From Sporosarcina jiandibaonis (GTDB lineage Bacteria; Bacillota; Bacilli; Bacillales_A; Planococcaceae): 64,000 nt of DNA. A model generated the notes under the pieces. That model was not told where the DNA came from, searched no databases, and saw only the letters and a list, made by a program, of their open reading frames with translations. Location of the stretch: the NCBI RefSeq assembly GCF_013184495.1, contig NZ_JAAOIY010000004.1, positions 1-64,000 of the forward strand. The letters are read 5' to 3'. The position numbers were made by a program, and so were the translations under genes. Positions within the stretch are counted from its first letter, which is position 1. Each line of letters begins with the position of its first letter. Shown in pieces: positions 1 to 8,829 of the stretch.

Positions 1-18
1 TTTTACTCATAAAATTAT

Positions 19-57
19 CCCGCTCCTTCAAGTTAGGTATAGTATAGCGGGTTTTTT
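19..57 (+). terminator. intrinsic terminator of an upstream gene
   Basis: A CCCGCT arm (19-24) pairs with AGCGGG (46-51) and is followed by six T. It probably ends a gene lying before the window. Confidence 0.6.
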
Positions 58-68
58 CCATAGAAAAA

Positions 69-90
69 ACCCCGAAAGGGGTACTTTTTT
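69..90 (+). terminator. small GAAA-loop terminator hairpin
   Basis: ACCCC, a GAAA tetraloop and GGGGT are followed by ACTTTTTT. A second TTTCGGGG arm near 103-110 could pair with the 5' arm instead. The rest of 1-517 holds a hairpin at about 152-191 and a long repeat element; I see no intact gene there. Confidence 0.5.
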
Positions 91-190
91 AAAGTGTCCG
101 CTTTTCGGGGTTCAGTTCAATAATTCTATTCCTGTGCTTTTTCTTTATCCAGTTTTTTAACCAATAGATTTATAAACTTTCATAGTTTAT

Positions 191-428
191 TGGAGTCTGT
201 AGTTGATTGGAGTGGAGGGTGGCGACTTCTAAGGGAATAGAGGGCAAAGAGGGAAAGAGAAAGTTCACTCTTTCCTTATCAACCGAAAGCCCCGCAGAAA
301 GAGCCGTCACGAAGAACGCCCTTTTGCGACCGAAAAGCGAAGCGTTTGGGAGCACGGTTTTGGTGACGAGGAGACCCCGGTGATGCCCGTGGAAAGCGCC
401 GCCCGCAACGGAAATCAATGGTCTCCAG
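191..428 (+). repeat. long copy (R1) of the GTTGATTGGAG...GGAAATCAA interspersed repeat
   Basis: It begins with GTTGATTGGAGTGGAGGG and ends with CGGAAATCAATGGTC, so the ends are inverted repeats. Shorter copies lie near 13.6, 24.85, 38.23 and 45.67 kb. This copy is about 235 bp and holds an internal perfect hairpin (GGAAAGAG / CTCTTTCC, 252-275). The element resembles the palindromic intergenic repeats common in Bacillaceae genomes. No transposase is present. Open frames across it look like accidents. Confidence 0.75.
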
Positions 429-517
429 GACGTTTTTTATTCCGAATAAAACAAGCCGTGCTTTTTTAGGTTGTCCAAGCATAAGCTTATTGTATGAAAT
501 CAGAAAGGGAGTGCGAC

Positions 518-1585
518 ATGTATGGTTCAATAACGAAATACATGGGGACAGCTTATACAGGTCTAGGAATCTCACATAAATACGATGAACTCATCGCATC
601 GGCAGACGAAACGGTATTTTTGAAATGCCCGCCAACCACCGCATTATCAACAATCTTAAACAACACAGGCATGCACTTTGTAAAACGTGGTTTTGATATC
701 GACAAATTTATGAATCCGGCACAACCAGATATTACCGACGCAGTTTTCGTCAAGGAACCCAATCTGCTATTCATTCAAGCATCGCATCCAGTAGCACTTG
801 AACCTTCAGATATCGGAGGACGCCACCGAGTCATCAGTTTTTACGATATGTACGACGAAAAAAAGTTGCGCGAACAAAATGGATACATTGTTGAAAATCT
901 AGCTTTAGCAGAAACGGCCTTGGATAAATCGCTTGGTGCATTGGCCGAAGCGAAAACGATTCACGATCAATGGGAAGCGCTTAATATTAAACGTATGAAG
1001 TGGCATGAACACGAACATCTGATTAAATCATTAAAAGAAGAGTTATTTGGGACAATCCGTCTAAACAAACAATCGACAATTTCACATCGGCTCATCGGAT
1101 CTTTAACATCCGCCGGCGCTTGCGATTTTGTCCCCTCGATTACTAGCCAAGTAAAACGACGGATGCTGATTAAAGGGCTTCCTGGAACAGGAAAGTCGAC
1201 TTTGATGAGAGCGCTTGGAAAAGAGGCCGAGTCAAGAGGATTCGATGTCATTTATGGTTGGTGCGGCTTGGATCCTGCAGGTATCGACCTCGTCTTATTT
1301 CCGGAGTTGTCCATTTGTTTTCTAGATGCGACAAAACCGCATGAATACGACCCTGAACTAAAAGGCGATGAAATTGTCGATTTAATATCGATGTGCGAGG
1401 AAAACGAAGAAATCGAAGAAGAAATCCTGCCAATTAGCATCGCTTACCGAGAAAAAATTCTAGATGCAACAGGTTATATGCAAGCCTATGCGCAAGCTGA
1501 AAAAGCCGTCAAAATAACGATGGATTCGGCAATTAAAGACATCATCTTTCAAGATAAATCCCAAAAGCTTATAGCCCCGCACTGA
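518..1585 (+). CDS. P-loop ATPase/nucleotide kinase-like protein (PRK06851-like)
   Basis: A soluble protein of 355 residues with a Walker A motif GLPGTGKST near residue 220, so it should bind ATP or GTP. The N-terminal 200 residues contain no motif I recognise; the overall arrangement recalls the PRK06851 family of uncharacterised Firmicutes ATPases, which carry two P-loop-type halves. The ATG at 518 is chosen because AAAGGGAG lies 6 nt before it; the ATG at 494 lacks such a site. It ends 59 nt before kbl, with no obvious terminator between, so the two may be co-transcribed. The cellular role is unknown. Confidence 0.6.
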   Translation: MYGSITKYMGTAYTGLGISHKYDELIASADETVFLKCPPTTALSTILNNTGMHFVKRGFDIDKFMNPAQPDITDAVFVKEPNLLFIQASHPVALEPSDIGGRHRVISFYDMYDEKKLREQNGYIVENLALAETALDKSLGALAEAKTIHDQWEALNIKRMKWHEHEHLIKSLKEELFGTIRLNKQSTISHRLIGSLTSAGACDFVPSITSQVKRRMLIKGLPGTGKSTLMRALGKEAESRGFDVIYGWCGLDPAGIDLVLFPELSICFLDATKPHEYDPELKGDEIVDLISMCEENEEIEEEILPISIAYREKILDATGYMQAYAQAEKAVKITMDSAIKDIIFQDKSQKLIAPH

Positions 1586-1643
1586 CAGGCTGAAGGACTG
1601 TATGGTACTATGAAGGCATATACAGTCTGAAAGGAAGAGTGCC

Positions 1644-2831
1644 TTGTCTAAAATTTTAGATGCATTTTTAACAGAAAACTTAGAAGAGCTTAAAGAAGCA
1701 GGGTTATACAATGAAATCGATCCTGTTGAAGGACCAAATGGTGCAATCATCAAAATTGATGGAAAAGAGTTAATCAATCTATCCTCGAATAACTACCTTG
1801 GGCTTTCGACAGACGAAGACTTGAAAAAGCTTGCGAAAGAAGCTATCGATAGATACGGCGTGGGTGCGGGAGCTGTTCGTTCTATTAACGGAACCCTCGA
1901 TATCCATATCGAACTTGAAAAGAAACTTGCTGAATTTAAAGGAACTGAAGCGGCAATTTCTTATCAATCAGGATTTAACTGTAATATGGCGGCAATTTCA
2001 GCAGTCATGAATAAAAAGGACGCCATTTTATCCGACGAATTAAACCACGCTTCAATCATTGACGGATGCCGTTTGTCCGGCGCGAAAATTATTCGCGTAA
2101 ATCACCAAGACATGGACGATCTTCGTGCGAAAGCGAAGGAAGCAACTGAATCCGGTTTATATGAAAAAGTGATGTACATTACGGACGGCGTATTCTCCAT
2201 GGACGGCAATATCGCGAACCTTCCTGGAATCGTGGAAATTGCTAAAGAATTTGACCTCATCACATATGTTGACGATGCGCATGGATCAGGCGTAACGGGT
2301 AAAGGAAAAGGAACGGTCAAACATTTCGGTCTTGAAAAAGAGATCGACATGCAAATGGGAACGCTATCGAAAGCGGTCGGAGTTGTCGGCGGATATGTCG
2401 CCGGTAAACAGAACCTGATAGATTGGTTGAAAGTTCGCTCGCGTCCATTCCTATTCTCGACAGCTGTAACTCCAGCCGACGTTGCAGCAACAATCGGTGC
2501 ATTGCAGCAAATTATTGATTCAACAGAACTTCACGATAAACTATGGGAAAACGGAGACTACTTAAAAGCAGGTCTCAAAAAGCTTGGCTTCGATATCGGC
2601 GCATCCGAAACGCCGATTACGCCATGTATTATCGGAGAAGAAAAGCTCTCACAACAATTTTCCAGACGTTTAATGGAAGAAGGCGTTTACGCCAAGTCAA
2701 TCGTCTTCCCAACAGTGGCAAGAGGAAAAGGCCGCGTTCGAAACATGCCAACTGCAGCGCATACGAAAGAAATGCTAGACCAAGCACTTGCGATTTATGA
2801 AAAAGTTGGAAAAGAACTAAACATAATTTAA
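1644..2831 (+). CDS. kbl: glycine C-acetyltransferase (2-amino-3-ketobutyrate CoA ligase)
   Basis: A PLP enzyme of the alpha-oxoamine synthase family, 395 residues as expected. It cleaves 2-amino-3-ketobutyrate with CoA to glycine and acetyl-CoA, the second step of threonine catabolism. Visible signatures: SSNNYLGL near the N-terminus, the DDAHGSGV segment that contacts PLP, and the Schiff-base lysine in GTLSKAVG. The start is TTG at 1644, preceded by AAGGAAGAG. The partner enzyme Tdh is encoded at 3722-4672, separated by an opposite-strand membrane protein gene, which is unusual because kbl and tdh are normally adjacent. Confidence 0.93.
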   Translation: MSKILDAFLTENLEELKEAGLYNEIDPVEGPNGAIIKIDGKELINLSSNNYLGLSTDEDLKKLAKEAIDRYGVGAGAVRSINGTLDIHIELEKKLAEFKGTEAAISYQSGFNCNMAAISAVMNKKDAILSDELNHASIIDGCRLSGAKIIRVNHQDMDDLRAKAKEATESGLYEKVMYITDGVFSMDGNIANLPGIVEIAKEFDLITYVDDAHGSGVTGKGKGTVKHFGLEKEIDMQMGTLSKAVGVVGGYVAGKQNLIDWLKVRSRPFLFSTAVTPADVAATIGALQQIIDSTELHDKLWENGDYLKAGLKKLGFDIGASETPITPCIIGEEKLSQQFSRRLMEEGVYAKSIVFPTVARGKGRVRNMPTAAHTKEMLDQALAIYEKVGKELNII

Positions 2832-2843
2832 TGGAACGAAATA

Positions 2844-2876
2844 AACCCTAGACAGCGGTAATTGTCTAGGGTTTTT
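2844..2876. terminator. bidirectional terminator between kbl and the opposing gene
   Basis: An 11-bp stem AACCCTAGACA / TGTCTAGGGTT is followed by T5 on the plus strand and preceded by an A-rich run that serves the minus-strand gene. Confidence 0.85.
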
Positions 2877-2882
2877 CTATTT

Positions 2883-3545
2883 CTACTGCAGCGTATCTTT
2901 TCCCAATCGCCGCATGGTATGGAAGAGCACAAATCGTTGTATCCCGAGCGCGCTCTCAATCGATTTATTCGCTTCAATTTTAAAAGCTCCCAAATCCCTG
3001 CGCTTCTTTGCATCAGCAGCTTTTAATGAATGAATCATCCACGGAGTCCGCACTTTTTCAGAGAACTCGATGGCATCCATGAATTTTCCTTTCAAAATAT
3101 AGGCATAAGCTTTGAAATAGTAGCGGTGGTCATCACTTTTTATTTTCTCGGCATGACGTAATAACGCCTGGGAATTATTCTGATGAATGGCGAGATTGGC
3201 CCCGTAAATATCATGCATATCTTCTTCGGTATATGTATTCATGATTCGTTTTAAAGCAACCTCGACATCTTGATCCGTGCCAGTCGCCAATGCATAGGAA
3301 TAACCGAAAATTGGTCGCTTATGGTTATTATTGATGTAACGGCCGATTGCTTTGATCGATTTGGATTTGTAAATAATATGCGCCGGCCAAAAAGCTGTGA
3401 ATACAAGATAGGAAACAATAATCAACGCAATGATAATCAACTTCGGAACGCCATACGATGTTAGGATGAAAGAAAGCAGGGCAACGACGGTAATGATGAT
3501 GATAAACCGAAACACTTTCGAAAAGATAGATGGTTTTTTGTGCAA
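2883..3545 (-). CDS. hypothetical membrane protein with a helical C-terminal region
   Basis: The start is taken as TTG at 3545, giving 220 residues, because an AGGTGTGGAG-like ribosome site lies just upstream; the frame stays open further 5' but without a site. Two hydrophobic segments fill about residues 12-50. The soluble remainder is rich in Ala, Lys and helix-forming residues and has loosely repeated helical pairs like a tetratricopeptide fold (inference). I do not recognise the family. It lies between kbl and tdh on the opposite strand, so it is probably an insertion into that operon rather than a pathway member. Confidence 0.6.
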   Translation of the reverse strand: MHKKPSIFSKVFRFIIIITVVALLSFILTSYGVPKLIIIALIIVSYLVFTAFWPAHIIYKSKSIKAIGRYINNNHKRPIFGYSYALATGTDQDVEVALKRIMNTYTEEDMHDIYGANLAIHQNNSQALLRHAEKIKSDDHRYYFKAYAYILKGKFMDAIEFSEKVRTPWMIHSLKAADAKKRRDLGAFKIEANKSIESALGIQRFVLFHTMRRLGKDTLQ

Positions 3546-3721
3546 ATCTCCACACCTCGAGTTTTCTTTTAGTATAACAGAACAAACAATTAAATATTGT
3601 TGTCTTTTCTGTGTGAACATTTTATAATGAAGGAAAGTTATTGTATGCATGTTTAATTAAATGAATATTTAGAGTGTCCTTTCTAAAAATACAAATGACC
3701 GCCAATGAAAGGGGTATGAAT

Positions 3722-4672
3722 TTGAAGAAAATAATTGTCACCGGAGCCCTCGGACAAATAGGTTCCGAGCTGATTACTAAGCTTCAATCTGAATACGGTG
3801 TGAATAATGTGTTAGCTACCGACATTCGTCATCCAAATTCGGATGCAGCTGTCAAAGGCCCATTTGAAATCCTAGATGTCACGGATGCCAAAAAAATGCA
3901 CGCACTTGCAAATGATTTCGGGGCAGACACCATGATGCATATGGCCGCGCTCTTATCAGCAAAGGCAGAAGAAAATCCGATGCTCGCATGGAATTTAAAT
4001 ATGGGGGGACTCATGAATGCGCTTGAAGTCTCCCGCGAATTAAAACTGCAGTTTTTCACACCGAGCTCGATCGGCGCATTCGGTCCGACAACTCCGAAAA
4101 AAGAAACCCCGCAAGAAACTTTACAACGTCCAACAACAATGTACGGGGTAAACAAAGTAGCGGGCGAGTTACTCTGTGATTATTATTTCAATAAATATGG
4201 TCTCGATACTCGAGGTGTCAGATTCCCGGGACTAATTTCGAATGTAGCCAAGCCGGGCGGGGGAACGACAGATTACGCGGTCGATATTTATTATAAAGCG
4301 CTTGAAGAAGGAAAATATACATCGTATATCGCAGAAGGGACGTATATGGATATGATGTACATGCCCGACGCGCTTCAAGCAATTGTTGATTTACTGGAAG
4401 CCGACCCTTCCAAACTTGTTCACCGCAACGCATTTAATGTCACAGCGATGAGCTTCGAACCATCAGAAATCGCGGCATCCATTAAAAAACAACTACCAGA
4501 TTTCGAAATATCGTATGAAGTAGATCCAATCCGCCAAGCAATTGCCGACAGCTGGCCAGACGCCATCGACCCATCCGCCGCAATCAAAGAATGGGGCTTC
4601 AAAGCAGAATATAACCTCGATAAAATGACAATAGATATGCTAGAGAAATTAAGAATAAAGCTAAATAAATAA
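3722..4672 (+). CDS. tdh: NAD-dependent L-threonine 3-dehydrogenase (extended SDR/epimerase type)
   Basis: A Rossmann-fold extended short-chain dehydrogenase with the N-terminal glycine motif GALGQIGSE, the active-site YGVNK (Tyr and Lys), and the length (316 residues) of UDP-galactose epimerase-like threonine dehydrogenases. These oxidise threonine to 2-amino-3-ketobutyrate, the substrate of Kbl encoded 0.9 kb upstream. The TTG at 3722 is chosen because AAAGGGG lies 7 nt before it; an ATG two codons earlier is too close to that site. A general sugar epimerase is the alternative, but sequence character and the kbl neighbour favour Tdh. Confidence 0.85.
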   Translation: MKKIIVTGALGQIGSELITKLQSEYGVNNVLATDIRHPNSDAAVKGPFEILDVTDAKKMHALANDFGADTMMHMAALLSAKAEENPMLAWNLNMGGLMNALEVSRELKLQFFTPSSIGAFGPTTPKKETPQETLQRPTTMYGVNKVAGELLCDYYFNKYGLDTRGVRFPGLISNVAKPGGGTTDYAVDIYYKALEEGKYTSYIAEGTYMDMMYMPDALQAIVDLLEADPSKLVHRNAFNVTAMSFEPSEIAASIKKQLPDFEISYEVDPIRQAIADSWPDAIDPSAAIKEWGFKAEYNLDKMTIDMLEKLRIKLNK

Positions 4673-4677
4673 CAAGC

Positions 4678-4717
4678 AAAACCGTGAGTATATGAACAAA
4701 TAACTCACGGTTTTTTC
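4678..4717 (+). terminator. tdh terminator
   Basis: AAAACCGTGAG (4678-4688) pairs with CTCACGGTTTT (4704-4714), followed by a T run. A 21-bp repeat array begins about 15 nt further on. Confidence 0.9.
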
Positions 4718-4730
4718 TTGTTATTAAAGG

Positions 4731-4890
4731 GGAAACGACCAAAGTAGGTGCTGAAACGACTAAAGAGGTTGACGATGCGACTAAAGTGAATGTTGAAACG
4801 ACTAAAGCAGATTCTCAAACGACTAAAGAGAGCGAAACGACCAAAGCGGAAGTCGAATCGACTAAAGTGAATCAGCAAACGACCAAAGCC
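4731..4890 (+). repeat. 21-bp-period array A, motif AAACGACTAAAG (8 copies)
   Basis: The CG of each ACGAC(T/C)AAAG core lies at 4736, 4757, 4778, 4799, 4820, 4838, 4859 and 4880: steps of 21 bp with a single 18. The stretches between cores are not conserved. Steps divisible by three leave accidental Thr/Lys-rich frames open on both strands. The array sits between two converging genes, directly after the tdh terminator. Confidence 0.9.
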
Positions 4891-4910
4891 ACCCCCCGCA
4901 TCACACCTGA

Positions 4911-5810
4911 TCAATCAACCGATGACTCGCGAACCTTCCCGAACTTTATAGAATGCAGATTCATCAACACCAAACTAACAATCATCAACGGCAAACCGAT
5001 AGCAATCCCGATATGAAGCGGTTCATCTAAGAACATAACGCCCAGCGCAATCGAGACAAATGGAACGATAAACGTCACCATGACCGCAAGGATTGGTCCA
5101 CTTATCGAAACAATCACGTAAAAAATTACATAGCCGAGTCCCGAGCTTAAACTTCCAAGCACCAAAAGTGGTAGGAAAACAGAAGGGGACCCAAGTTGTA
5201 GAAATGCTGTCGGTTCAATCAGCAAACTAATCGGTCCATTAATCACAACAGCAATCGCAAGCGTCCAAAAACATAATTGGAGTGCAGGAATATGAGAATA
5301 GTATTTGTTCACATAAATCGAATTAAGTGCGTAACACGAAGTAGTCCCGAACATCAATAACGCATGGAACAATGAGAATTGAGCGCCGATCGCCTGTCCG
5401 GAAAAAGCAAGTAACGAAACAACTGCAATAAACCCGATAATCAAACTGAATACTTGGTTTCGCAGCGGTTTGACTTTAAGTAAGAAAACAGAAAACACGA
5501 CAGCCAATAATGGAGTCGTCGCATTCAAAATACCGCTTAAGCCCGAATCGATACCTTGAAGCGCAAACCCCATAAAGTTCCATGGAATCGCGCCAGCCAA
5601 GGCGACTACAAGTAAAAACTTGGGCGTTACTTTTTTTAAGTCGATCCGATTTTTCGATCGCAATAAAAAAGGGAGTAACGCCACGATTCCAAATAAACAA
5701 CGTAGAAAAACAATTGTCGTCGGTTCAAAATAATCGAGAAGCTCCTTTGTCCATAAAAAAGAAGATCCCCATAATACACTAAGAAATAATAAATATAGCA
5801 CTGGCTTCAT
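4911..5810 (-). CDS. EamA/DMT-family transporter
   Basis: A predicted inner-membrane protein of 299 residues with about ten hydrophobic segments arranged as two five-helix halves, typical of the drug/metabolite transporter superfamily. The N-terminal VLWGSSFLWTK motif is characteristic of EamA domains. Substrate cannot be told from sequence; relatives export amino acids or metabolites. The ATG at 5810 is chosen because AGGTGA lies about 7 nt before it; the frame's earlier ATG at 5828 has no ribosome site. It is a single gene converging with tdh across a repeat array. Confidence 0.85.
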   Translation of the reverse strand: MKPVLYLLFLSVLWGSSFLWTKELLDYFEPTTIVFLRCLFGIVALLPFLLRSKNRIDLKKVTPKFLLVVALAGAIPWNFMGFALQGIDSGLSGILNATTPLLAVVFSVFLLKVKPLRNQVFSLIIGFIAVVSLLAFSGQAIGAQFSLFHALLMFGTTSCYALNSIYVNKYYSHIPALQLCFWTLAIAVVINGPISLLIEPTAFLQLGSPSVFLPLLVLGSLSSGLGYVIFYVIVSISGPILAVMVTFIVPFVSIALGVMFLDEPLHIGIAIGLPLMIVSLVLMNLHSIKFGKVRESSVD

Positions 5811-5910
5811 CAATCGTTCACCTATCATTCATTTGAAATTTCACTATTATATCAAAAGCGTTGTTACTCATCGTAGCATGGAAAATAACGAAATGCCGAA
5901 ATAGCGGCCT

Positions 5911-5949
5911 AAAAATAAAAAAAGACCTCGCCATTCATCATGCGAGGTC
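5911..5949 (-). terminator. terminator of the YjiH-like transporter gene
   Basis: Read on the minus strand, an 8-bp stem GACCTCGC / GCGAGGTC is followed by seven T and then ATTTTT. Confidence 0.88.
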
Positions 5950-5965
5950 ATCATCAACCACCAAC

Positions 5966-7318
5966 TCAAAACAACAAATGCGCAACACCCGCAACAATCG
6001 GCAGGGCAATAAGCGTACGCAATAAGAAAATCAGTACTAGATCCAAGAAGTTAACAGGTATTTTTGACCCTAACAGCAATCCGCCAACTTCCGCCATGAA
6101 AATAAGTTGTGTAACCGAAATTGTCGCAACAACGAACAACGTCAATTCAGAAGTAATCATGCCTTCTGCTAAAATTACTGGCAAGAACATGTCCGTAAAT
6201 CCGACAACCATTAGTTGCGCGGCTTCTGCAGCTTCAGGTATGCCGAGTACTGATAAGATTGGCTCGAACGGTTTACCGAGTATAGCAAACACCGATGTAT
6301 ACTCCGCTAAAATTAGCGCGACCGTACCGAAAGCCATAACAACAGGAATTACACCAATCCACATATCAAGAACGTTTTTAAATCCATCCGCAAACGTCTT
6401 GCCAAATGAACGATTTGTATCCGCCTTTGCCAACGCATTTTCCAATCCGTGAGAAAGAGAATTATAACCCTCAGGCAACTTTTCTTCATCGCCAGTAAAC
6501 GGTCGGCCATCGATATACTCTTCGGCCTTGCCGCCAAGCGGGTAAATCCGCGGCATAATGAATGCTAAAATGAGACCAGTTAACACGACAGTTCCATAGT
6601 ACGGCAAGAAATAAGAACTTAGCCCGACGTAATCAATAATAACAATAGAAAATGTAATGGATACAACCGAAAATGTCGTTCCAATAATCGCCGCTTCTTT
6701 TTTCGTATAATAACCCTCTTCATATTGCTTCGCAGTCAATAAAACACCAATCGTTCCATCCCCAATCCACGAAGTTAGCGCATCAATGGAAGAACGGCCC
6801 GGCAGTTTGAATAGAGGACGCATCACTTTCACCATCATTGTCCCGAAAAACTCAAGCAATCCGAAATTGAGAAGAAGAGGCAATAGCAATCCTGCAAACA
6901 AGAAAATTGTAAACAGGAATGTGACAAGACCGTCCTCGCTCAGAAGAAGTCCGCCCGTATTTTCATTCCAAATCGCCTCAGGGCCTACTTGTAAAACAAC
7001 CAGTAAAGCAAATACTGCACCGATAATTCTCGTAATCACCCAAAAAATCGACACACTAAACAAATTTGTAGTGAATGATGTATCTTCTGCATCTTTACCT
7101 TTAATCAAATAAAGTACAGAACCTAGCGCCGCAATAATAAGAATAACGGTTGCGGTCCAAGGCATAATCGGTGCGATAAACCCGGAAAGAATATCAGCCA
7201 ACGTCGCAATCGGCACTTTCCAATCCCCAGTAAGTTTTACCGGTATCATAAATAATAAAATTCCAAGAATAGATGGAATAAGGAATAATAACCATGTTGA
7301 TAATGTATATTTCTTCAT
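5966..7318 (-). CDS. YjiH-family nucleoside-recognition (Gate domain) membrane protein
   Basis: A polytopic membrane protein of 450 residues with roughly ten hydrophobic segments. The central region has the GDGTIGVLLTAKQYE-type sequence and the second half a matching IGVIPVVMAFG repeat, as in nucleoside-recognition Gate-domain proteins of the YjiH family. Such proteins resemble concentrative nucleoside transporters and the sporulation proteins SpoIIIAE/SpmA, but the substrate of YjiH members is not settled. It is monocistronic, with its own terminator, and has a perfect catabolite-responsive element about 90 bp upstream, so it is probably repressed by glucose through CcpA. Confidence 0.8.
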   Translation of the reverse strand: MKKYTLSTWLLFLIPSILGILLFMIPVKLTGDWKVPIATLADILSGFIAPIMPWTATVILIIAALGSVLYLIKGKDAEDTSFTTNLFSVSIFWVITRIIGAVFALLVVLQVGPEAIWNENTGGLLLSEDGLVTFLFTIFLFAGLLLPLLLNFGLLEFFGTMMVKVMRPLFKLPGRSSIDALTSWIGDGTIGVLLTAKQYEEGYYTKKEAAIIGTTFSVVSITFSIVIIDYVGLSSYFLPYYGTVVLTGLILAFIMPRIYPLGGKAEEYIDGRPFTGDEEKLPEGYNSLSHGLENALAKADTNRSFGKTFADGFKNVLDMWIGVIPVVMAFGTVALILAEYTSVFAILGKPFEPILSVLGIPEAAEAAQLMVVGFTDMFLPVILAEGMITSELTLFVVATISVTQLIFMAEVGGLLLGSKIPVNFLDLVLIFLLRTLIALPIVAGVAHLLF

Positions 7319-7404
7319 TTCAAATATCGCCCCTAATAGTAGTCTCTAAGTTGTATATTAATACAATATAACTGCTTTATATGCATAAGTAAAGAGTAAA
7401 AATC

Positions 7405-7419
7405 ATGTAAGCGGTTGCA
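7405..7419. promoter_or_regulatory. perfect cre (CcpA operator) upstream of the YjiH-like gene
   Basis: ATGTAAGCGGTTGCA matches the consensus WTGNAANCGNWNNCW at every fixed position. It lies about 87 bp before the minus-strand start at 7318. Confidence 0.7.
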
Positions 7420-7516
7420 TTTTAATTCTAACAGAACGAGAGAGAAAATGTGACGTTTAAATGTAAAATTGACTATTCCTGAAATTGGTTAATTTTAAAT
7501 GCATCATCAGTTATGA

Positions 7517-7615
7517 GGAATCACGGAAACATTGGCCAAAGCCGCAACGACATCGGGCTTTAGAGTGAATACCATTGCACCTGGGTTCATCGCCACAGAA
7601 ACGACGGCAGATTAA
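7517..7615 (+). pseudogene. remnant of a short-chain dehydrogenase/reductase (FabG-like)
   Basis: A 32-codon open stretch ending in TAA reads GITETLAKAA, then FRVNTIAPGFIATETTAD. This is the conserved C-terminal third of SDR proteins, following the catalytic Tyr/Lys region, where VNxIAPGFIxT is nearly invariant. A stop codon lies immediately 5', and the rest of the gene, including the glycine motif and active site, is missing. A terminator follows at once, consistent with a deleted gene whose 3' end survives. The rest of 7319-7669 holds only the cre site and promoter sequences of the divergent gene. Confidence 0.8.
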
Positions 7616-7620
7616 TCAAT

Positions 7621-7662
7621 AAAAACCGTAAAAGCGTATCACAGCGCTCTTACGGTTTTTTC
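7621..7662. terminator. bidirectional terminator (SDR remnant / bshB2)
   Basis: AAAAACCGTAA and TTACGGTTTTTT form the stem, with an AGCG/CGCT extension around the loop; T or A runs occur on both sides. Confidence 0.85.
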
Positions 7663-7669
7663 GTAGCGA

Positions 7670-8353
7670 TTATTCAAAGTCCTTATCCCATTTATATGAG
7701 AAGAAACGTTCGTAGCGAACCCATTTCATTCGTTCTGGATCTTTCGCGGCAAGCTTTTCATCAAGTTCTTTCATCATCCATACAGTTTGAGACTCATGTG
7801 CGCGCAACGCAGCAAGTTTTTGCTCAATCGTATCCTGGATGTCATGAATTATATCGGGCGTACCTAAATCTTCTTCTGTATTATTTGCGAATGCAACCGC
7901 ATAAAGCTTTGGACGGTTTGTTTCATCCATCCGGCGAATTGCTCGAACAACTGCACGTGCAGTCGCTTCATGATCTGGATGAACGGAATAGCCAGGGTAA
8001 AACGAAATGACGAGTGATGGATTCGATTCCTGAATTAGATCTTCAACAAGTTTGACCATTTTTTCATCATCTTCAAACTCTAACGTTTTATCTCGAAACC
8101 CCATCAGTCTTAAATCATCAAGTCCCATCGCTTCACATGCTTTTTCTAATTCAGCTTTACGAATTTGCGGCAATGTTTCGCGAGTAGCAAACTGCGGATT
8201 CCCGAGGTTACGACCCATTTCTCCTAAAGTAAGACATGCGTACGTAACTGGAACCCCCATTTTACGGTACGCCGCTATCGTGCCGGAAATTCCGAACGCT
8301 TCATCATCTGGATGCGGAAGGACAATAAGGACGTGGCGTTCTTTTTTTATCAT
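7670..8353 (-). CDS. bshB2: bacillithiol biosynthesis deacetylase BshB2
   Basis: An LmbE/PIG-L zinc hydrolase of 227 residues. Zinc and catalytic motifs are visible: HPDDE near residue 14 and HPDH near residue 128. In bacilli this enzyme removes acetate from GlcNAc-malate, giving the glucosamine-malate to which cysteine is added in bacillithiol synthesis; it can also act as a detoxifying amidase. It follows yojF with a 14-nt gap, the same pair as yojG-yojF in B. subtilis, so the two are co-transcribed. Confidence 0.9.
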   Translation of the reverse strand: MIKKERHVLIVLPHPDDEAFGISGTIAAYRKMGVPVTYACLTLGEMGRNLGNPQFATRETLPQIRKAELEKACEAMGLDDLRLMGFRDKTLEFEDDEKMVKLVEDLIQESNPSLVISFYPGYSVHPDHEATARAVVRAIRRMDETNRPKLYAVAFANNTEEDLGTPDIIHDIQDTIEQKLAALRAHESQTVWMMKELDEKLAAKDPERMKWVRYERFFSYKWDKDFE

Positions 8354-8367
8354 GAATTTGTTCCTCC

Positions 8368-8718
8368 TTAATATGTGAACGGTGTTTCACTTATATGCAA
8401 GGCTACCGAAAGTTTCCCTTCATGATCAAGCCCCGCGAGTAACAGTCGATCGTGTTCGTCAACTGTGTAATGTGTAATTCCTTGTGCATAAATCCAACCG
8501 GAAGGAAGTTTTAAACCGACCCGGTGCGGAGAATCCCCAACAATCTTTCCGAGTTCGAATTTAATAACGACATTGCGAATAAATGCCCCGGCATTTAAAA
8601 AACCTTCCTTGAAATGGCTTGCATACGACCCATTTGTCGTTTCCAAATGGATGTAAACGTCTTTATTTGCGAAGGATGTGAGTAACTCCTGTACGTGTTC
8701 TTGGTTCACAATTTCCAT
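8368..8718 (-). CDS. yojF: YojF family protein (DUF1806)
   Basis: A 116-residue protein matching the YojF family, a small beta-rich protein of unknown function always found next to bshB2 in bacilli. The ATG at 8718 is chosen because AGGAGG lies 7 nt upstream; the longer frame has no ribosome site. It is the promoter-proximal gene of the pair. It contains no membrane segment or signal peptide. A role in bacillithiol metabolism is only guilt by association. Confidence 0.85.
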   Translation of the reverse strand: MEIVNQEHVQELLTSFANKDVYIHLETTNGSYASHFKEGFLNAGAFIRNVVIKFELGKIVGDSPHRVGLKLPSGWIYAQGITHYTVDEHDRLLLAGLDHEGKLSVALHISETPFTY

Positions 8719-8780
8719 AATATATCCTCCTAAACGAAAATCACAACTCTCCATAGTATATAGATAAAATCTCAGGATGA

Positions 8781-8812
8781 TAAAGAAAACGACCTCGGAA
8801 TCTCCGGGTCGT
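8781..8812 (-). terminator. pdxK terminator
   Basis: On the minus strand ACGACC and GGTCGT close a hairpin with an inner CGGA/TCCG stem, followed by TTTTCTTT. Confidence 0.7.
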
Positions 8813-8829
8813 CGCTTGTATTTATGATA

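Noticed and set aside
170-418. 82-residue minus-strand frame over repeat R1
   Set aside because: Lies wholly in a repeat element with no ribosome site or recognisable sequence.
4705-5016. Open frames encoding Thr/Lys-rich or Phe/Ser/Arg-rich repeat proteins over array A
   Set aside because: The frames are open only because array steps are multiples of three; no ribosome site, and they run into neighbouring genes on the wrong strand.
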